NCBI RefSeq assembly: GCF_003061005.1
Contig: NZ_QAIK01000027.1
Location: forward strand, 125,851-189,850
Origin: Pseudomonas sp. HMWF021
Lineage (GTDB): Bacteria > Pseudomonadota > Gammaproteobacteria > Pseudomonadales > Pseudomonadaceae
Reading direction: 5' to 3'
Length of the DNA: 64,000 nucleotides
Position 1 is the first letter of the stretch. Every line of letters starts with the position of its first letter. Position numbers and translations under genes: made by a program. Under the pieces are notes generated by a model, which searched no databases, was not told the origin of the DNA, and was given only the letters and a program-made list of their open reading frames with translations. Of this stretch, positions 16,157 to 26,202 are shown piece after piece.

Positions 16157-17488
16157 ATGAATACCCATAAAGTCATTTGGCAGGAAGGCATGCTGCTGCG
16201 CCCGCAGCACTTCCAGCACAACGATCGCTATTACGATCACCAGATGAAAACTCGCACCCAGTTGTTGGGTGGCTACACCTGGGGTTTCCTTAATCTGGAG
16301 ATCGACCTGCAGTTCCTCAACATGGGCAAACTGGTAATCAGTGCCGCCTCGGGGATCCTGCCGGACGGCAGCCTGTTCGAACTCGGCGGCAACACCGAGC
16401 CGCTGGCGCTGGACGTGCCGCCGAACACCGGCAACACGCCGATTTACCTGGCGCTGCCGCTGGTCACCGGCAACCACATCGAAGCGCGCCGTCCGGAGCA
16501 GTCCGACGTGCTCGCGCGTTACACCGCGTACGACGCCGAAGTGGCCGACTCCAACGCCGGCGACGATTCCGCCAGCCAGGTCAGCTGCGGTCGCCCGGAC
16601 TTCAAACTGTTGCTCGGCGAGCAGCAGAGCGATCAGGCCTACGTGAAGCTGAAGATCTGCGACGTGCTCGACACCACGCCGGACGGCGTGATCAGCCTCG
16701 ACCCCGATTTCGTGCCGACCTACATCCAGGCCCACGCGTCCAGCTATCTGCTGTCATGCCTGAAAGAAGTCATCAGCATGCTCAACCACCGGGGCGACAC
16801 GATCGCCGAGCGGATACGCTCCAACGGCAAGGTCGGTGGCGCGGAAGTCGGCGACTTCATGATGCTGCAACTGATCAACCGTACCGAACTGCTGCTGCGC
16901 CACTACCTCGGTCTGGAGCAGGTGCATCCGGAAGAGTTGTATCGCACGCTGCTGACCATGCTCGGTGATCTGGCGACCTTCTCCAGCGACAGCAAACGCC
17001 CGCGTCTGGACAGCCGCTATTCCCACGCCGATCAGGGCGCAAGCTTTCGCAAACTGATGGAAGCGATTCGTCAGGTGCTGTCGATGGTGCTGGAACAGCA
17101 CGCCATCGAACTGATCCTGCAGGCGCGTCAGTACGGGATCATCGTGTCGCCGCTGCACGACCACAAACTGCTCGGCTCGGCGTCGTTCGTGCTGGCGGCG
17201 AGTGCCAACTGCGACTCCGAAGAACTGCGCCACCGCTTGCCGGCGCACCTCAAGGTCGGCCCGGTGGAGCGTATCCGCCAACTGGTCAACCTGCACCTGC
17301 CGGGGATCAAGGTCAAACCGTTGCCGGTGGCCCCGCGGCAGATCGCGTTCCACTCGAACAAAACCTACTTCATCCTCGAACTCAGTTCCGAAGACCTGGC
17401 GCAACTCGAGCGCTCCGGCGGCTTCGCGTTCCACGTGTCCGGCGAATTCGCCGAGCTTGAACTGAAATTCTGGGCCATCAGGAACTGA
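16157..17488 (+). CDS. tssK: TssK, baseplate-membrane complex adaptor
   Basis: A 443-residue TssK (VasE/ImpJ). The start MNTHKVIWQEGMLLRPQHFQ is the clearest family signature, followed by HNDRYYD and by the C-terminal FELSSEDLAQL-type segment. TssK trimers bind the TssFGE wedges and connect the baseplate to TssL/TssM. Size is normal. It lies 2 bases after tssJ and 5 bases before tssL. Confidence 0.96.
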   Translation: MNTHKVIWQEGMLLRPQHFQHNDRYYDHQMKTRTQLLGGYTWGFLNLEIDLQFLNMGKLVISAASGILPDGSLFELGGNTEPLALDVPPNTGNTPIYLALPLVTGNHIEARRPEQSDVLARYTAYDAEVADSNAGDDSASQVSCGRPDFKLLLGEQQSDQAYVKLKICDVLDTTPDGVISLDPDFVPTYIQAHASSYLLSCLKEVISMLNHRGDTIAERIRSNGKVGGAEVGDFMMLQLINRTELLLRHYLGLEQVHPEELYRTLLTMLGDLATFSSDSKRPRLDSRYSHADQGASFRKLMEAIRQVLSMVLEQHAIELILQARQYGIIVSPLHDHKLLGSASFVLAASANCDSEELRHRLPAHLKVGPVERIRQLVNLHLPGIKVKPLPVAPRQIAFHSNKTYFILELSSEDLAQLERSGGFAFHVSGEFAELELKFWAIRN

Positions 17489-17493
17489 CCGAC

Positions 17494-18369
17494 ATGATCA
17501 AGGAAACGGATTACAACCAGGACGACAAAACCGTCCTGCTCGATCGTCAGGGCCACGGACCGGCAGCCAGTCCGCTGACCGACTTCGCCGCGCCGCCGCG
17601 CTTCGAGCAACTGGAAGAACGGATGATCTACGCCGCGCGCCTGCGCCCGGCGGAAGCCTTCAACATCAGCCTCAATTCGCTGGTGGCGGCGTCGTCCGAG
17701 CTGCTCTCGGAAGTGGTGCGCCTCAAGCACAGCGAAACCCGCGAAGACCTCTACGCGCTCAACGAGCGCCTGACCGCCGGGCTCAAGCTGTTTGAAGTGC
17801 GCGCGCTGCACAACGGCGCCGAAAGCAGCCAGGTGATGGCCGCCCGTTACGTGCTCTGCACCGTGGTCGACGAAGCTGTGGTGACCACGCCGTGGGGCAA
17901 CGAAAGCGAGTGGTCGCAGATGAGCCTGCTCAGCAGCTTCCACAACGAGACCTTCGGTGGCGAGAAGTTCTTCCAACTGCTTGATCGCCTGTCGAAAAAC
18001 CCGGTCAAACACCTGCCGATGCTCGAGCTGATGTACCTGTGCCTGTCCCTCGGTTTCGAGGGCAAGTACCGCGTGCAGGCCCGCGGCATGCTCGAACTCG
18101 AAGGCATCCGCGACGCCCTGTACCGGCAGATCCGTCAGTTGCGGGGCGACGTGCCGCGCGAGCTGTCGCCGCACTGGGAAGGCCTCAATGATCAGCGCCG
18201 CAACCTGGTGCGCATCGTGCCGGCGTGGATGGTGGTGCTGTTCACGTTGGTCTGTCTGGTGGTGATGTATTCGGGCTTCGCCTGGGTTTTGGGCGAGCAG
18301 CGCGACACCGTTCTGCAACCTTATCAGCCGCTTGATCCGGCCGCGGTGCAACCGCAGTCGCAGCCGTAA
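17494..18369 (+). CDS. tssL: TssL, inner-membrane DotU-like protein (short form)
   Basis: A 291-residue DotU family protein. The cytoplasmic domain carries NSLVAASSELLSEVVRLK, RYVLCTVVDEAVVTTPWG and SFHNETFGGEKFFQLLDRL, and the single C-terminal membrane helix is MVVLFTLVCLVVMYSGFAWVL (about 248-268). No OmpA-like peptidoglycan-binding domain follows, so this is the short form. TssL forms the inner-membrane complex with TssM and contacts TssK. Confidence 0.95.
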   Translation: MIKETDYNQDDKTVLLDRQGHGPAASPLTDFAAPPRFEQLEERMIYAARLRPAEAFNISLNSLVAASSELLSEVVRLKHSETREDLYALNERLTAGLKLFEVRALHNGAESSQVMAARYVLCTVVDEAVVTTPWGNESEWSQMSLLSSFHNETFGGEKFFQLLDRLSKNPVKHLPMLELMYLCLSLGFEGKYRVQARGMLELEGIRDALYRQIRQLRGDVPRELSPHWEGLNDQRRNLVRIVPAWMVVLFTLVCLVVMYSGFAWVLGEQRDTVLQPYQPLDPAAVQPQSQP

Positions 18370-18382
18370 ACAGGGACGTGTG

Positions 18383-21300
18383 ATGAAAAAGTTTTTCAAG
18401 AAAGTCGGCGCCTTCCTGCGCCAGACCTGGGTCTGGACCTTGCTGCTGGTGCTGTTCGTGGCGCTGCTGGTGTGGTTCGTCGGCCCGTTGCTGGCGGTCG
18501 ATGACTACAAGTTCTGGGAAGGTTCGACTTCCCGCTTGCTGACCATCGCCGTGCTGTTCCTGATCTGGGGCCTGACCATGGTCTTCGTCAGCTGGCGCGC
18601 CGGTATCCGCAAGAAAGCCGTCGAGGAAACCGAAGACGGCCAGGATCGCATCCGCCGTGACGAACTGATCGAAGATGAGCAGAAAGAGTTGAAGGCGCGT
18701 TTCAAGGACGCGCTGAAAACCCTGAAGACTTCGAGCCTGTATCGCGGCCGTAGCGAGCGCTGGCGCAGCGACTTGCCGTGGTATCTGCTGATCGGTCCGC
18801 AGGCCTCGGGCAAAACCAGCCTGCTGGACTTCTCCGGGCTGGAATTCCCGATCAACAAGATCGAGCGCAAGCTGACCCGCGACACCCTCGGCACCCGTCA
18901 TTGCGACTGGTATTTTGCCGATCACGGTGTGCTGATCGACACCGCCGGGCGCTACACCACGCAGCCGGATGCGGAAGTCGACGGCAGTGCCTGGAACACC
19001 TTGCTCGAACTGCTGCGCAAGCGTCGTCGCGGGCGTCCGTTGAACGGTGTGCTGGTGACCATTCCAGTGGAATCGCTCACCGGGGTCAGCGAACAGGAAG
19101 TCGACACCCTGGCGCGCCAGGTGCGGGGTCGTCTGCAAGACATCTATCAGAAACTGCACGTCGATGTGCCGGTGTATCTGGTGCTGAGCAAGGCTGACAA
19201 GCTGCTCGGTTTCGACGAGTTCTTCGATCAACTGACCCGCGAAGAAAGCGATCAGGTGCTGGGTACCAGTTTCCGCAAGGATCAGGTCGGCACCGACGTC
19301 GCGGTACTGCGCGGCGAATTCGAAGAGCTGCTGCGGCGCCTGAACAATCAGGTGATCATGCGCATGCACTCCGAGCGCGATACCCAGCGCCGTGGCCGCA
19401 TCCTCGACTTCCCGCATCAACTGGGGCAGATCGGCGAGCGCCTGTGCCTGTTCGTCGACATGGCGTTCACTGGCAACCGGTATCAGCGCGCGTCGCTGCT
19501 GCGGGGTTTCTACCTGACCAGCGCTCCGCACCTGACGCAGGAAATGGACGCGACCACCGCCGGCATCGGCGCCAACCTCGGCTTGAATGCCGGTGTGCTG
19601 CCGACCCTGCGCAGTGGCCGTTCGCGTTTCATCCATCATCTGTTCAGCCGGGTGATTTTCCCGGAGTCGGATCTGGCCGGCCTCGACAAGCGTGAGCGCA
19701 GCCGCATCCATTGGGGTCAGCGTGCGTTGTACGTTGGCGCACTGGCGGCATTGGCGCTGTTCGGCATGCTCTGGGCCGGTGGTTTCTCGGCCAACTATGA
19801 GCGTCTGGAAAACCTGCGCACGCTGGCGCAGAACTGGACTCAGCAGCGTTCGGCGCTGACCCCGCGTGATGACGCGATGGGCGTGCTGAAAACCCTCGAC
19901 ACCAGCTACGCCGCGACTCAGGTGTTCCCGAAAAAAGGCGACGTTTCGTACCACGAGCGTGGCGGCTTGTATCAGGGCGAAGACGTCAATCCGGTGGTCA
20001 AGCAAGCCTACGAACATGAGCTCGAAGCGCAATTGCTGCCACGGGTCGCGACGATGCTCGAAGGGCAGATCCGCGCCAACATGAAGGACCGCGACAAGCT
20101 GCTCAACAGCCTGCGTGCGTACCTGATGCTGAACATGAAAGACCGTCGTGACGCCGTGTGGCTCAAGGACTGGGTCGCCACTGACTGGTCGCAGCGCTAC
20201 ACCGGCAACACCGCGGTGCAGAATGGTCTGAACACCCACCTTGAGCGCCTGCTGAGGCAGCCGTTCATCTACCCGCTGAACGATCAACTGGTGACTCAGG
20301 CACGCCAAGTGCTGCGCGCCGAATCGCTGGCCACCGTGGTCTACCGCATGCTCCGCGAGCAGGCGCGCAACCTGCCGGAATACCGTTTCAGCCAACACCT
20401 CGGCCCGCAGGGCTCGCTGTTCATCGGCACCGAATACGTGATCCCGGGCTTCTACACCCAGCAGGGTTATCAGCAGTATTTCTCGGTACAGGGTTCGGCG
20501 CTGGTCACCGACATCCTGCGTGACAACTGGGTGCTGGGCGAAGGTGCGGGCATCAGCGACATGGACTTGCGTCGCCTGATGGTCGAACTGGAGCAACTGT
20601 ACTTCCGCGATTACGCCAACTACTGGAGCGAGGCCGTTGGCCAGGTGGCCTTGCCGCCGATCAGCGACGCCGGTGAAGGCGCCGAGCAACTGGCGGGCCT
20701 GACTTCGGCCAACTCGCCGGTGCTGGCATTGCTCACGGAAGTGCGCGAGAACACGCGCTTCCCGGCCGCCGCCGATCCGGTGGATGAAGCCGGTGATGCT
20801 GCCGATGCACTGGCCGGGCAGAAGGGCAAACTGGGCAAGGTCGGCAAACTGGCGTCTGCCGTGGCGGACAAGGCTTCGGCGATGGCCGTGGCGAAAAGCC
20901 TGCCGGACACCGCGAAGAAGTCGCTGCAACGGCGCTTCGAGCCGCTGCATCGCTTGCTCGATGACAACAACGGCCCGGCCGCTGACCTGACCCCGGCCAT
21001 CAGCGCGCTCAACGACCTGCAACTGCAACTGTCCGGTCTGGCCCGTTCCAGCACGCCGGAACAAGCCGCGTTCGAAATGGCGAAAACCCGCATGAGCGGC
21101 CAGCGTGATGCGCTGACCAACCTGCGTGCGGCCTCGGGTCGCCTGCCGCGTCCGCTGAGCGTGTGGTTCAACGTGTTGGCCGAAGACTCGTGGCGCCTGG
21201 TGCTCAACGATGCTTACCAATACCTGAACGGCCGTTATCAGAACGAGCTGTACAGCGTGTATGGCAAAACCATCAGCAAGCGTTATCCGTTCAGCGCCAG

Positions 21301-21922
21301 CAGCACCAGCGACGTAGCGATCAGCGATTTCCGCGAGTTCTTCCGGGCTCAAGGCACCGTCGACCGCTTCTTCGACAGCTACATGCGTCCGTTCGTCAGC
21401 GGTGATCCGGGCAACTACCGGATGCGCAGCGTCGACGGTCACAGCCTGCCGGTGTCGAAGATGTACCTCGACCAGATGGCAGCAGCCCTGACCATTCGCC
21501 AGAGCTTCTTCTCGATCAACCCGGCCGAGCCGACCGTGCAGTTCAAACTGGAGCCGTACACCCTCGATCCGGCGGTGAGCCGTTCCGAGTTCAAGTTCGG
21601 CGACAAGACCATGGAGTACCGCCACGGTCCGATCCTGCCGATGACGTTCAAGTGGCCGACCGACGCTGAAGACGGTCGCACCAGCCTAGTGATGGACAAG
21701 ATGGCCGGGCGTCCGATCGGTATCGAGAAGAACTCCGGCCCATGGTCGCTGTTCCGTCTGTTCGACCTGATGCAGACCGAGTACCTGACCGGTCGCGACG
21801 TGCTGGTGCTGAAAGCCGACGTGGGTGGCCTGCGTGCCAACTACCTGCTGACCAGCCAGCGCACGCCGAACCCGTTCGACATGGGCGTGCTGCGTACCTT
21901 CCGTATGCCGGTGCAGCTCTGA
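18383..21922 (+). CDS. tssM: TssM, inner-membrane IcmF-like protein
   Basis: An 1179-residue IcmF family protein. Two N-terminal membrane helices (about 13-35 and 50-70) precede a cytoplasmic NTPase-like domain with Walker A GPQASGKT (about 138-145). A third helix, YVGALAALALFGMLWAGGF, follows near 448-466, and then a long periplasmic region. It spans the envelope with TssL and TssJ. The ATG at 18383 (GGGA 6 bases upstream) begins MKKFFKKVGAFLR; an in-frame start at 18332 lies inside tssL. The stop overlaps the next gene as TGATG. Confidence 0.95.
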   Translation: MKKFFKKVGAFLRQTWVWTLLLVLFVALLVWFVGPLLAVDDYKFWEGSTSRLLTIAVLFLIWGLTMVFVSWRAGIRKKAVEETEDGQDRIRRDELIEDEQKELKARFKDALKTLKTSSLYRGRSERWRSDLPWYLLIGPQASGKTSLLDFSGLEFPINKIERKLTRDTLGTRHCDWYFADHGVLIDTAGRYTTQPDAEVDGSAWNTLLELLRKRRRGRPLNGVLVTIPVESLTGVSEQEVDTLARQVRGRLQDIYQKLHVDVPVYLVLSKADKLLGFDEFFDQLTREESDQVLGTSFRKDQVGTDVAVLRGEFEELLRRLNNQVIMRMHSERDTQRRGRILDFPHQLGQIGERLCLFVDMAFTGNRYQRASLLRGFYLTSAPHLTQEMDATTAGIGANLGLNAGVLPTLRSGRSRFIHHLFSRVIFPESDLAGLDKRERSRIHWGQRALYVGALAALALFGMLWAGGFSANYERLENLRTLAQNWTQQRSALTPRDDAMGVLKTLDTSYAATQVFPKKGDVSYHERGGLYQGEDVNPVVKQAYEHELEAQLLPRVATMLEGQIRANMKDRDKLLNSLRAYLMLNMKDRRDAVWLKDWVATDWSQRYTGNTAVQNGLNTHLERLLRQPFIYPLNDQLVTQARQVLRAESLATVVYRMLREQARNLPEYRFSQHLGPQGSLFIGTEYVIPGFYTQQGYQQYFSVQGSALVTDILRDNWVLGEGAGISDMDLRRLMVELEQLYFRDYANYWSEAVGQVALPPISDAGEGAEQLAGLTSANSPVLALLTEVRENTRFPAAADPVDEAGDAADALAGQKGKLGKVGKLASAVADKASAMAVAKSLPDTAKKSLQRRFEPLHRLLDDNNGPAADLTPAISALNDLQLQLSGLARSSTPEQAAFEMAKTRMSGQRDALTNLRAASGRLPRPLSVWFNVLAEDSWRLVLNDAYQYLNGRYQNELYSVYGKTISKRYPFSASSTSDVAISDFREFFRAQGTVDRFFDSYMRPFVSGDPGNYRMRSVDGHSLPVSKMYLDQMAAALTIRQSFFSINPAEPTVQFKLEPYTLDPAVSRSEFKFGDKTMEYRHGPILPMTFKWPTDAEDGRTSLVMDKMAGRPIGIEKNSGPWSLFRLFDLMQTEYLTGRDVLVLKADVGGLRANYLLTSQRTPNPFDMGVLRTFRMPVQL

Positions 21923-22650
21923 TGCTGGTGGCCAGTCCCTGGCGCAGCGCGGCGCGTACCGACCCGGGCAAGGTGCGGGCGCGCAACGAAGATGCCTTCC
22001 TCGACTCGCCACAGCAGGGGCTGTGGGTGGTCGCGGACGGCATGGGCGGTCATCAGGGTGGCGACATCGCCAGCCAGTTGATCGTCGCCAGCCTGGCTGA
22101 ACTGCCGCAACACGAGGACTTCGACGAGCGCCTCAAAGCCATCCGCCAGTGCCTGCACTGGCTGAACCGGCGTTTGGGGCAGGAGTTGACGGTCACCGCC
22201 GGGCGCCACGACAGCATCATGGGCAGCACCGTTGTGGCGCTGCTGGTGGAAGGCAACCGCGCGGCCTGCATCTGGGCCGGCGACAGCCGTTGTTACATGT
22301 GGCGTGGGCAGCGGCTGTATCAGCTGTCCAAAGACCATTCGCTGCAACAGCAACTGATCGACGAGCAACAGATGAGCGTCGAACAGGCGGCAGCGCACCC
22401 GGCGGCTCAGGCGTTGACCCGAGCCGTCGGTGCGGCCGAACAGCTGACCCTGGATGTCCTCGAACTCGAGGTCTATCCGGGCGATGCGTTTTTGCTGTGC
22501 AGCGATGGTTTGTATCAGGGCCTGAGCAGCGATGTCCTGGGCAACGCCCTCAGCCTCAGCGCGCCGCATGTGGCGCTGGAACGTCTGTTCGACGGCGCCC
22601 TGCGTGGCGCCGCCCGGGACAACCTGACTGCCGTGGTGATCCGCCAATGA
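21922..22650 (+). CDS. stp1: PP2C-type Ser/Thr phosphatase of the T6SS (Stp1/PppA)
   Basis: A 242-residue PP2C phosphatase. Metal-binding and catalytic motifs are RARNEDAFL, VVADGMGGHQGGDIAS, GDSRCYMWR, LLCSDGLYQGLS and RDNLTAVVIR. It would remove phosphates placed by the kinase encoded next and so oppose T6SS activation through the FHA protein. The start overlaps the tssM stop (TGATG) and its own stop overlaps the kinase ATG (ATGA). A longer frame from 21742 lies inside tssM. Confidence 0.93.
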   Translation: MLVASPWRSAARTDPGKVRARNEDAFLDSPQQGLWVVADGMGGHQGGDIASQLIVASLAELPQHEDFDERLKAIRQCLHWLNRRLGQELTVTAGRHDSIMGSTVVALLVEGNRAACIWAGDSRCYMWRGQRLYQLSKDHSLQQQLIDEQQMSVEQAAAHPAAQALTRAVGAAEQLTLDVLELEVYPGDAFLLCSDGLYQGLSSDVLGNALSLSAPHVALERLFDGALRGAARDNLTAVVIRQ

Positions 22651-23648
22651 CTGAAATCGAATCCTCAGTCGATGACTTGCTGATGAGCGAAGAGCAGGCC
22701 AGCAACCTGACCTACTTCGCCTTCGCCAAGGCAAACAACGCCGAGCCGTTGCTGGCGCCGACCAAGGCCAGCATCGGTGCATTGCCGGACGTACTCGCCG
22801 GCCGCTACCACCTCGAGCGTCTGCTCGGGGCGGGCGGTATGGGTGCGGTCTACCGGGCCCGAGATCTGCTGCACGAGCAGTTCGGCGATCCCGATCCTTA
22901 CATTGCGCTGAAAATTCTCAGCGAAGAATTTGCCGAATCGCCGGACGCCAGTGCCTTGCTCTACAGCGAGTTCGCCCTGACCCGACGCCTGCGCCACGAC
23001 AACGTCGTGCGTGCACACACCTTTGAAGTCGACACCGATTGCCAGCGGGCCTTCATCACCATGGAATACATGCGTGGCCTGACCCTGGACAAATTGCTCT
23101 GCGAGCGGCCTCTGGGCCTGCCGTGGAAAGAAACGCGCGACATCGCGCTGCCGCTGCTCGATACGCTGGCCTACGCCCACCGTCGCGGCGTGCTGCACGG
23201 TGACATGAAGCCGAGCAATGTCATGCTCAGCGAAGACGGCTTGCGCCTGTTCGACTTCGGTCTCGGCCAGGCAGACGAGGGCGTGTTGCCCGGCCTGCCA
23301 CACCTGAGCCGCGAGCGTTTCAACGCCTGGACCCCGGGCTACGCCGCCCCCGAACTGCTTGAGGGCCAACCGTTGTCGGCCAGCGCGGACGTGTACGGCG
23401 TGGCCTGCGTGATCTATGAACTGGCGAGCGGCAAACACCCGTTCCGCCGCTTGCCCTCGACCCAGGCCCGCGATGAGCACCTGGAGCGCGAGCTGCAAGC
23501 CCCGGCGAACTTACCGAAACACGGCTGGCCAGCGCTGCGAACCGCGCTGAGCTTCAATGCGGCAGAACGCACCATCACTGCCGATCAATTGCGTGACGCC
23601 TTGGGCGCCACTTCGTCCTGGCTGCAACGGTTGCGACTTCGGGCGTAA
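22647..23648 (+). CDS. stk1: Ser/Thr protein kinase of the T6SS (Stk1/PpkA-like)
   Basis: A 333-residue Hanks-type kinase. It shows the glycine loop LLGAGGMGAVYRARD (about 60-74), YIALKIL with the ATP lysine, the catalytic loop VLHGDMKPSNV (about 182-192) and the metal-binding DFG in LFDFGLGQ. The catalytic loop reads HGD rather than HRD, so it is a non-RD kinase. I see no membrane helix or periplasmic sensor, unlike long PpkA proteins; the length fits Stk1 of H2-type clusters. It probably phosphorylates the FHA protein or another T6SS part. The ATG overlaps the phosphatase stop. Confidence 0.92.
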   Translation: MTEIESSVDDLLMSEEQASNLTYFAFAKANNAEPLLAPTKASIGALPDVLAGRYHLERLLGAGGMGAVYRARDLLHEQFGDPDPYIALKILSEEFAESPDASALLYSEFALTRRLRHDNVVRAHTFEVDTDCQRAFITMEYMRGLTLDKLLCERPLGLPWKETRDIALPLLDTLAYAHRRGVLHGDMKPSNVMLSEDGLRLFDFGLGQADEGVLPGLPHLSRERFNAWTPGYAAPELLEGQPLSASADVYGVACVIYELASGKHPFRRLPSTQARDEHLERELQAPANLPKHGWPALRTALSFNAAERTITADQLRDALGATSSWLQRLRLRA

Positions 23649-23676
23649 CGGACGACATTCGAACAGGGAGCGCTTT

Positions 23677-25713
23677 ATGTTCAACCCAGCTAACGAAACC
23701 CACTTCAGCCTCAAGGTCGAAGACTACGTGGGCGACCTGCAAGTGCTGTCGTTCACCGGCACCGAAGGCATCAGCCAGCCGTTTCGCTTCGACCTCGAAC
23801 TGGTCAGCGAAAACCCCGATCTGGACCTGGAAAAGCTCCTGCACAAGCAGGCGTTCCTCGCATTCGATCCGCAGGGCTCGGGCATTCACGGCCAGATTTA
23901 CCGCGTCGCCCAAGGCGATGCCGGCAAGCGCCTGACCCGCTACAAGGTCTCGCTGGTGCCGCAACTGCAATACCTGCATCACCGCACCAACCAGCGCATC
24001 TACCAGCAGATGTCGGCGCCGAAAATCATCGCGCTGATCCTCGACGAACACGGGATCAAGGGCAACGCCTACAGCTTCCAGCTGAGCCAGCCGTGCCCGG
24101 ATCGCGACTACTGCGTGCAGTACGACGAAACCGATTTGCACTTCGTCCAGCGCCTGTGCGAAGAGGAGGGTATTCACTACCACTTCCAGCACAGCGACAA
24201 GGGCCATCTGCTGGTGTTCGGTGATGACCAGACCGTGTTCCCCGACCTCGGCCAGCCGACTGCTTACATACAGGGCAGCGGCATGGTCGCCGAAGAGCCG
24301 GTGATCAAAGGCTTCAAACTGCGTCTGGAAACCCGCACCAGCCGCACCACGCGCCGCGACTACGACTTCGAAAAACCGCGCCTGCAGATGGAAGCGGCTT
24401 ACAAGCCGGATGGCGAGAGCACTGAACCGGATCTCGAAGACTACGACTACCCGGGCCGCTTCATCGACCGCGCACGCGGCAAGTTCCTCAGCCAGCGCGC
24501 CCTCGAACGCCACCGCGCCGACTACCGCCAAGCCGAGGGTCGCGGCGACCAGACCAAACTGGTCAGCGGCCACTTCATGGCCCTGTCCGACCACCCGCGT
24601 AGCGAGTGGAACGACCTGTGGCTGCTCACCGAAATCTTCCACGAAGGCAAACAGCCGCAAGTCCTCGAAGAAGGCGTGACCAGCGACACCACCGACAACA
24701 AGGACGACTTCCACCAGGGCTACCGCAACACCTTCCTCGCCACCCCGTGGGACGTGTTCTACCGCCCGGCCCTCGAACACCCGAAACCGCGCGTGCTCGG
24801 CAGCCAGACCGCCATGGTCACCGGCCCCAAAGGCGAAGAAATCCACTGCGACCAATACGGCCGCATCAAAGTCCAGTTCCACTGGGACCGCGAAGGCCTG
24901 GCCGACGACAAAACCAGTTGCTGGCTGCGCGTCTCCAGCTCCTGGGCCGGCGACCGCTACGGCGCGATCAGCATTCCGCGCATCGGCATGGAAGTCCTCG
25001 TCACCTTCCTCGAAGGCGACCCCGACCAACCCCTCGTCACCGGCTGCCTGTACCACAAGGAAAACCCGGTGCCGTACGCCCTGCCGGCGAACAAAACCCG
25101 CAGCGTGTTCAAGACCCTTAGCTCCCCGGGGGGCGGCGGGTACAACGAACTGCGCATTGAAGACAAAAAAGGCGCCGAGCAGATCTACATCCACGCCCAG
25201 CGCGACTGGGATGAAAACATCGAGCACGACCAGAAAATCCGCGTCGGGAATGAACGTCACGACACCGTGGTGAAGAACACCTACACCGAGCTCAAGGCCG
25301 AAGAGCACCGCACCACGATCTCCGACCGCAAGGTTGAAGCGAAGCTGGATGATCACCTCACGGTTGGGCAGAACCAGCATGTGAAGCTGGGCACGGCACA
25401 ACTGACCAGCGTGGGGAAAGAGATTCACCTAAAGGCTGGGGACAAGATTGTTATTGAGGCGGGGACGGAGCTGACGATTCTCGGCGGCGGCAGTTTCATC
25501 AAGCTCGATGGTGGTGGTGTGACCGTGGTTGGGCCGGTGGTGAAGATTAATGCCGGTGGGTCGCCGGGGAGTGGGACTGGCATCGGGATTAAACCGCCGG
25601 TGCTGCCGGGGGCGGCAGATAAGGATAAGGCGGGGAGTTTGATGGATCAGGCGTTGGGGAATGCGGTGCCTGAGAAGGTTAAGCCGAAGGCTTTTTTTGT
25701 GTTTTCTGAGTGA
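23677..25713 (+). CDS. vgrG: VgrG, T6SS spike protein
   Basis: A 678-residue VgrG, last gene of the T6SS operon. The gp27-like part (about 1-380) includes the RLTRYKVSLVPQL strand and the DLHFVQRLCEEEGIHYHF segment. The gp5-like OB and needle part follows (MVTGPKGEEIHCDQYGRIKVQFHWDR split over the OB fold, WLRVSSSWAG, then YTELKAEEH repeats). There is no fused toxin; the short tail ends KAFFVFSE. The ATG at 23677 has AGGGAG upstream; an in-frame start at 23557 lies inside the kinase gene. Composition turns AT-rich at the extreme 3' end, where the cargo island begins. Confidence 0.95.
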   Translation: MFNPANETHFSLKVEDYVGDLQVLSFTGTEGISQPFRFDLELVSENPDLDLEKLLHKQAFLAFDPQGSGIHGQIYRVAQGDAGKRLTRYKVSLVPQLQYLHHRTNQRIYQQMSAPKIIALILDEHGIKGNAYSFQLSQPCPDRDYCVQYDETDLHFVQRLCEEEGIHYHFQHSDKGHLLVFGDDQTVFPDLGQPTAYIQGSGMVAEEPVIKGFKLRLETRTSRTTRRDYDFEKPRLQMEAAYKPDGESTEPDLEDYDYPGRFIDRARGKFLSQRALERHRADYRQAEGRGDQTKLVSGHFMALSDHPRSEWNDLWLLTEIFHEGKQPQVLEEGVTSDTTDNKDDFHQGYRNTFLATPWDVFYRPALEHPKPRVLGSQTAMVTGPKGEEIHCDQYGRIKVQFHWDREGLADDKTSCWLRVSSSWAGDRYGAISIPRIGMEVLVTFLEGDPDQPLVTGCLYHKENPVPYALPANKTRSVFKTLSSPGGGGYNELRIEDKKGAEQIYIHAQRDWDENIEHDQKIRVGNERHDTVVKNTYTELKAEEHRTTISDRKVEAKLDDHLTVGQNQHVKLGTAQLTSVGKEIHLKAGDKIVIEAGTELTILGGGSFIKLDGGGVTVVGPVVKINAGGSPGSGTGIGIKPPVLPGAADKDKAGSLMDQALGNAVPEKVKPKAFFVFSE

Positions 25714-25741
25714 TCACTCATTTGTCTAAAGGGGTTGATAC

Positions 25742-26179
25742 ATGAACTGCCAACGTAAATTTTTTATTGCATTGATAATGTCAATGTTTGCATTTCTTTC
25801 AAACTGCGCAATGGTAAGCGGAGCTGATTTAAAATCTTGTCCATCGACGACGTTCTCAGAGTTTCTCTCTGTTTATCTGGAAAATCCTTCCGTTCAACAG
25901 AAATTTACCCATATTCCGTTAAAAAAAATAATTACTGTAGATGCTGAGCCTGAACCTGAGCAAAAAACAGTCCTGCTGGATAAGAATCAGGTAGTGTTTC
26001 CAGTAATTTTCGGAAAAGAGAAACGAGTTGCCGCCGGCGTTGAAGTGACAGTCTTAGAGAATTTCAACGGTGTTGCTAAAATAAAAATAGAGAGGCCGGA
26101 TACCGATTACCAGGTTTTTTATGTGTTTAAGTTGGAAGGGTGTTGGTTTTTGGACGAAATTCAAGATTATTCACTTTGA
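25742..26179 (+). CDS. Exported protein of unknown family, candidate immunity factor
   Basis: A 145-residue AT-rich gene between vgrG and the large effector. The N terminus MNCQRKFFIALIMSMFAFLSN is an export signal; NCAMVSGA leaves open Sec cleavage or lipidation. The mature part starts SCPSTTFSEFLSVYLENPSVQQK and ends with CWFLDEIQDYSL. The same pattern (SCPTQDFAQFL... and CWALEGVEDWSI) occurs in the middle of the protein at 31592-32977, so the two share a domain. I cannot name the family. Periplasmic location and position beside a cell-wall effector suggest an immunity role. Confidence 0.65.
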   Translation: MNCQRKFFIALIMSMFAFLSNCAMVSGADLKSCPSTTFSEFLSVYLENPSVQQKFTHIPLKKIITVDAEPEPEQKTVLLDKNQVVFPVIFGKEKRVAAGVEVTVLENFNGVAKIKIERPDTDYQVFYVFKLEGCWFLDEIQDYSL

Positions 26180-26202
26180 TAGAAGTTTAATAAGGAAATT
26201 AT

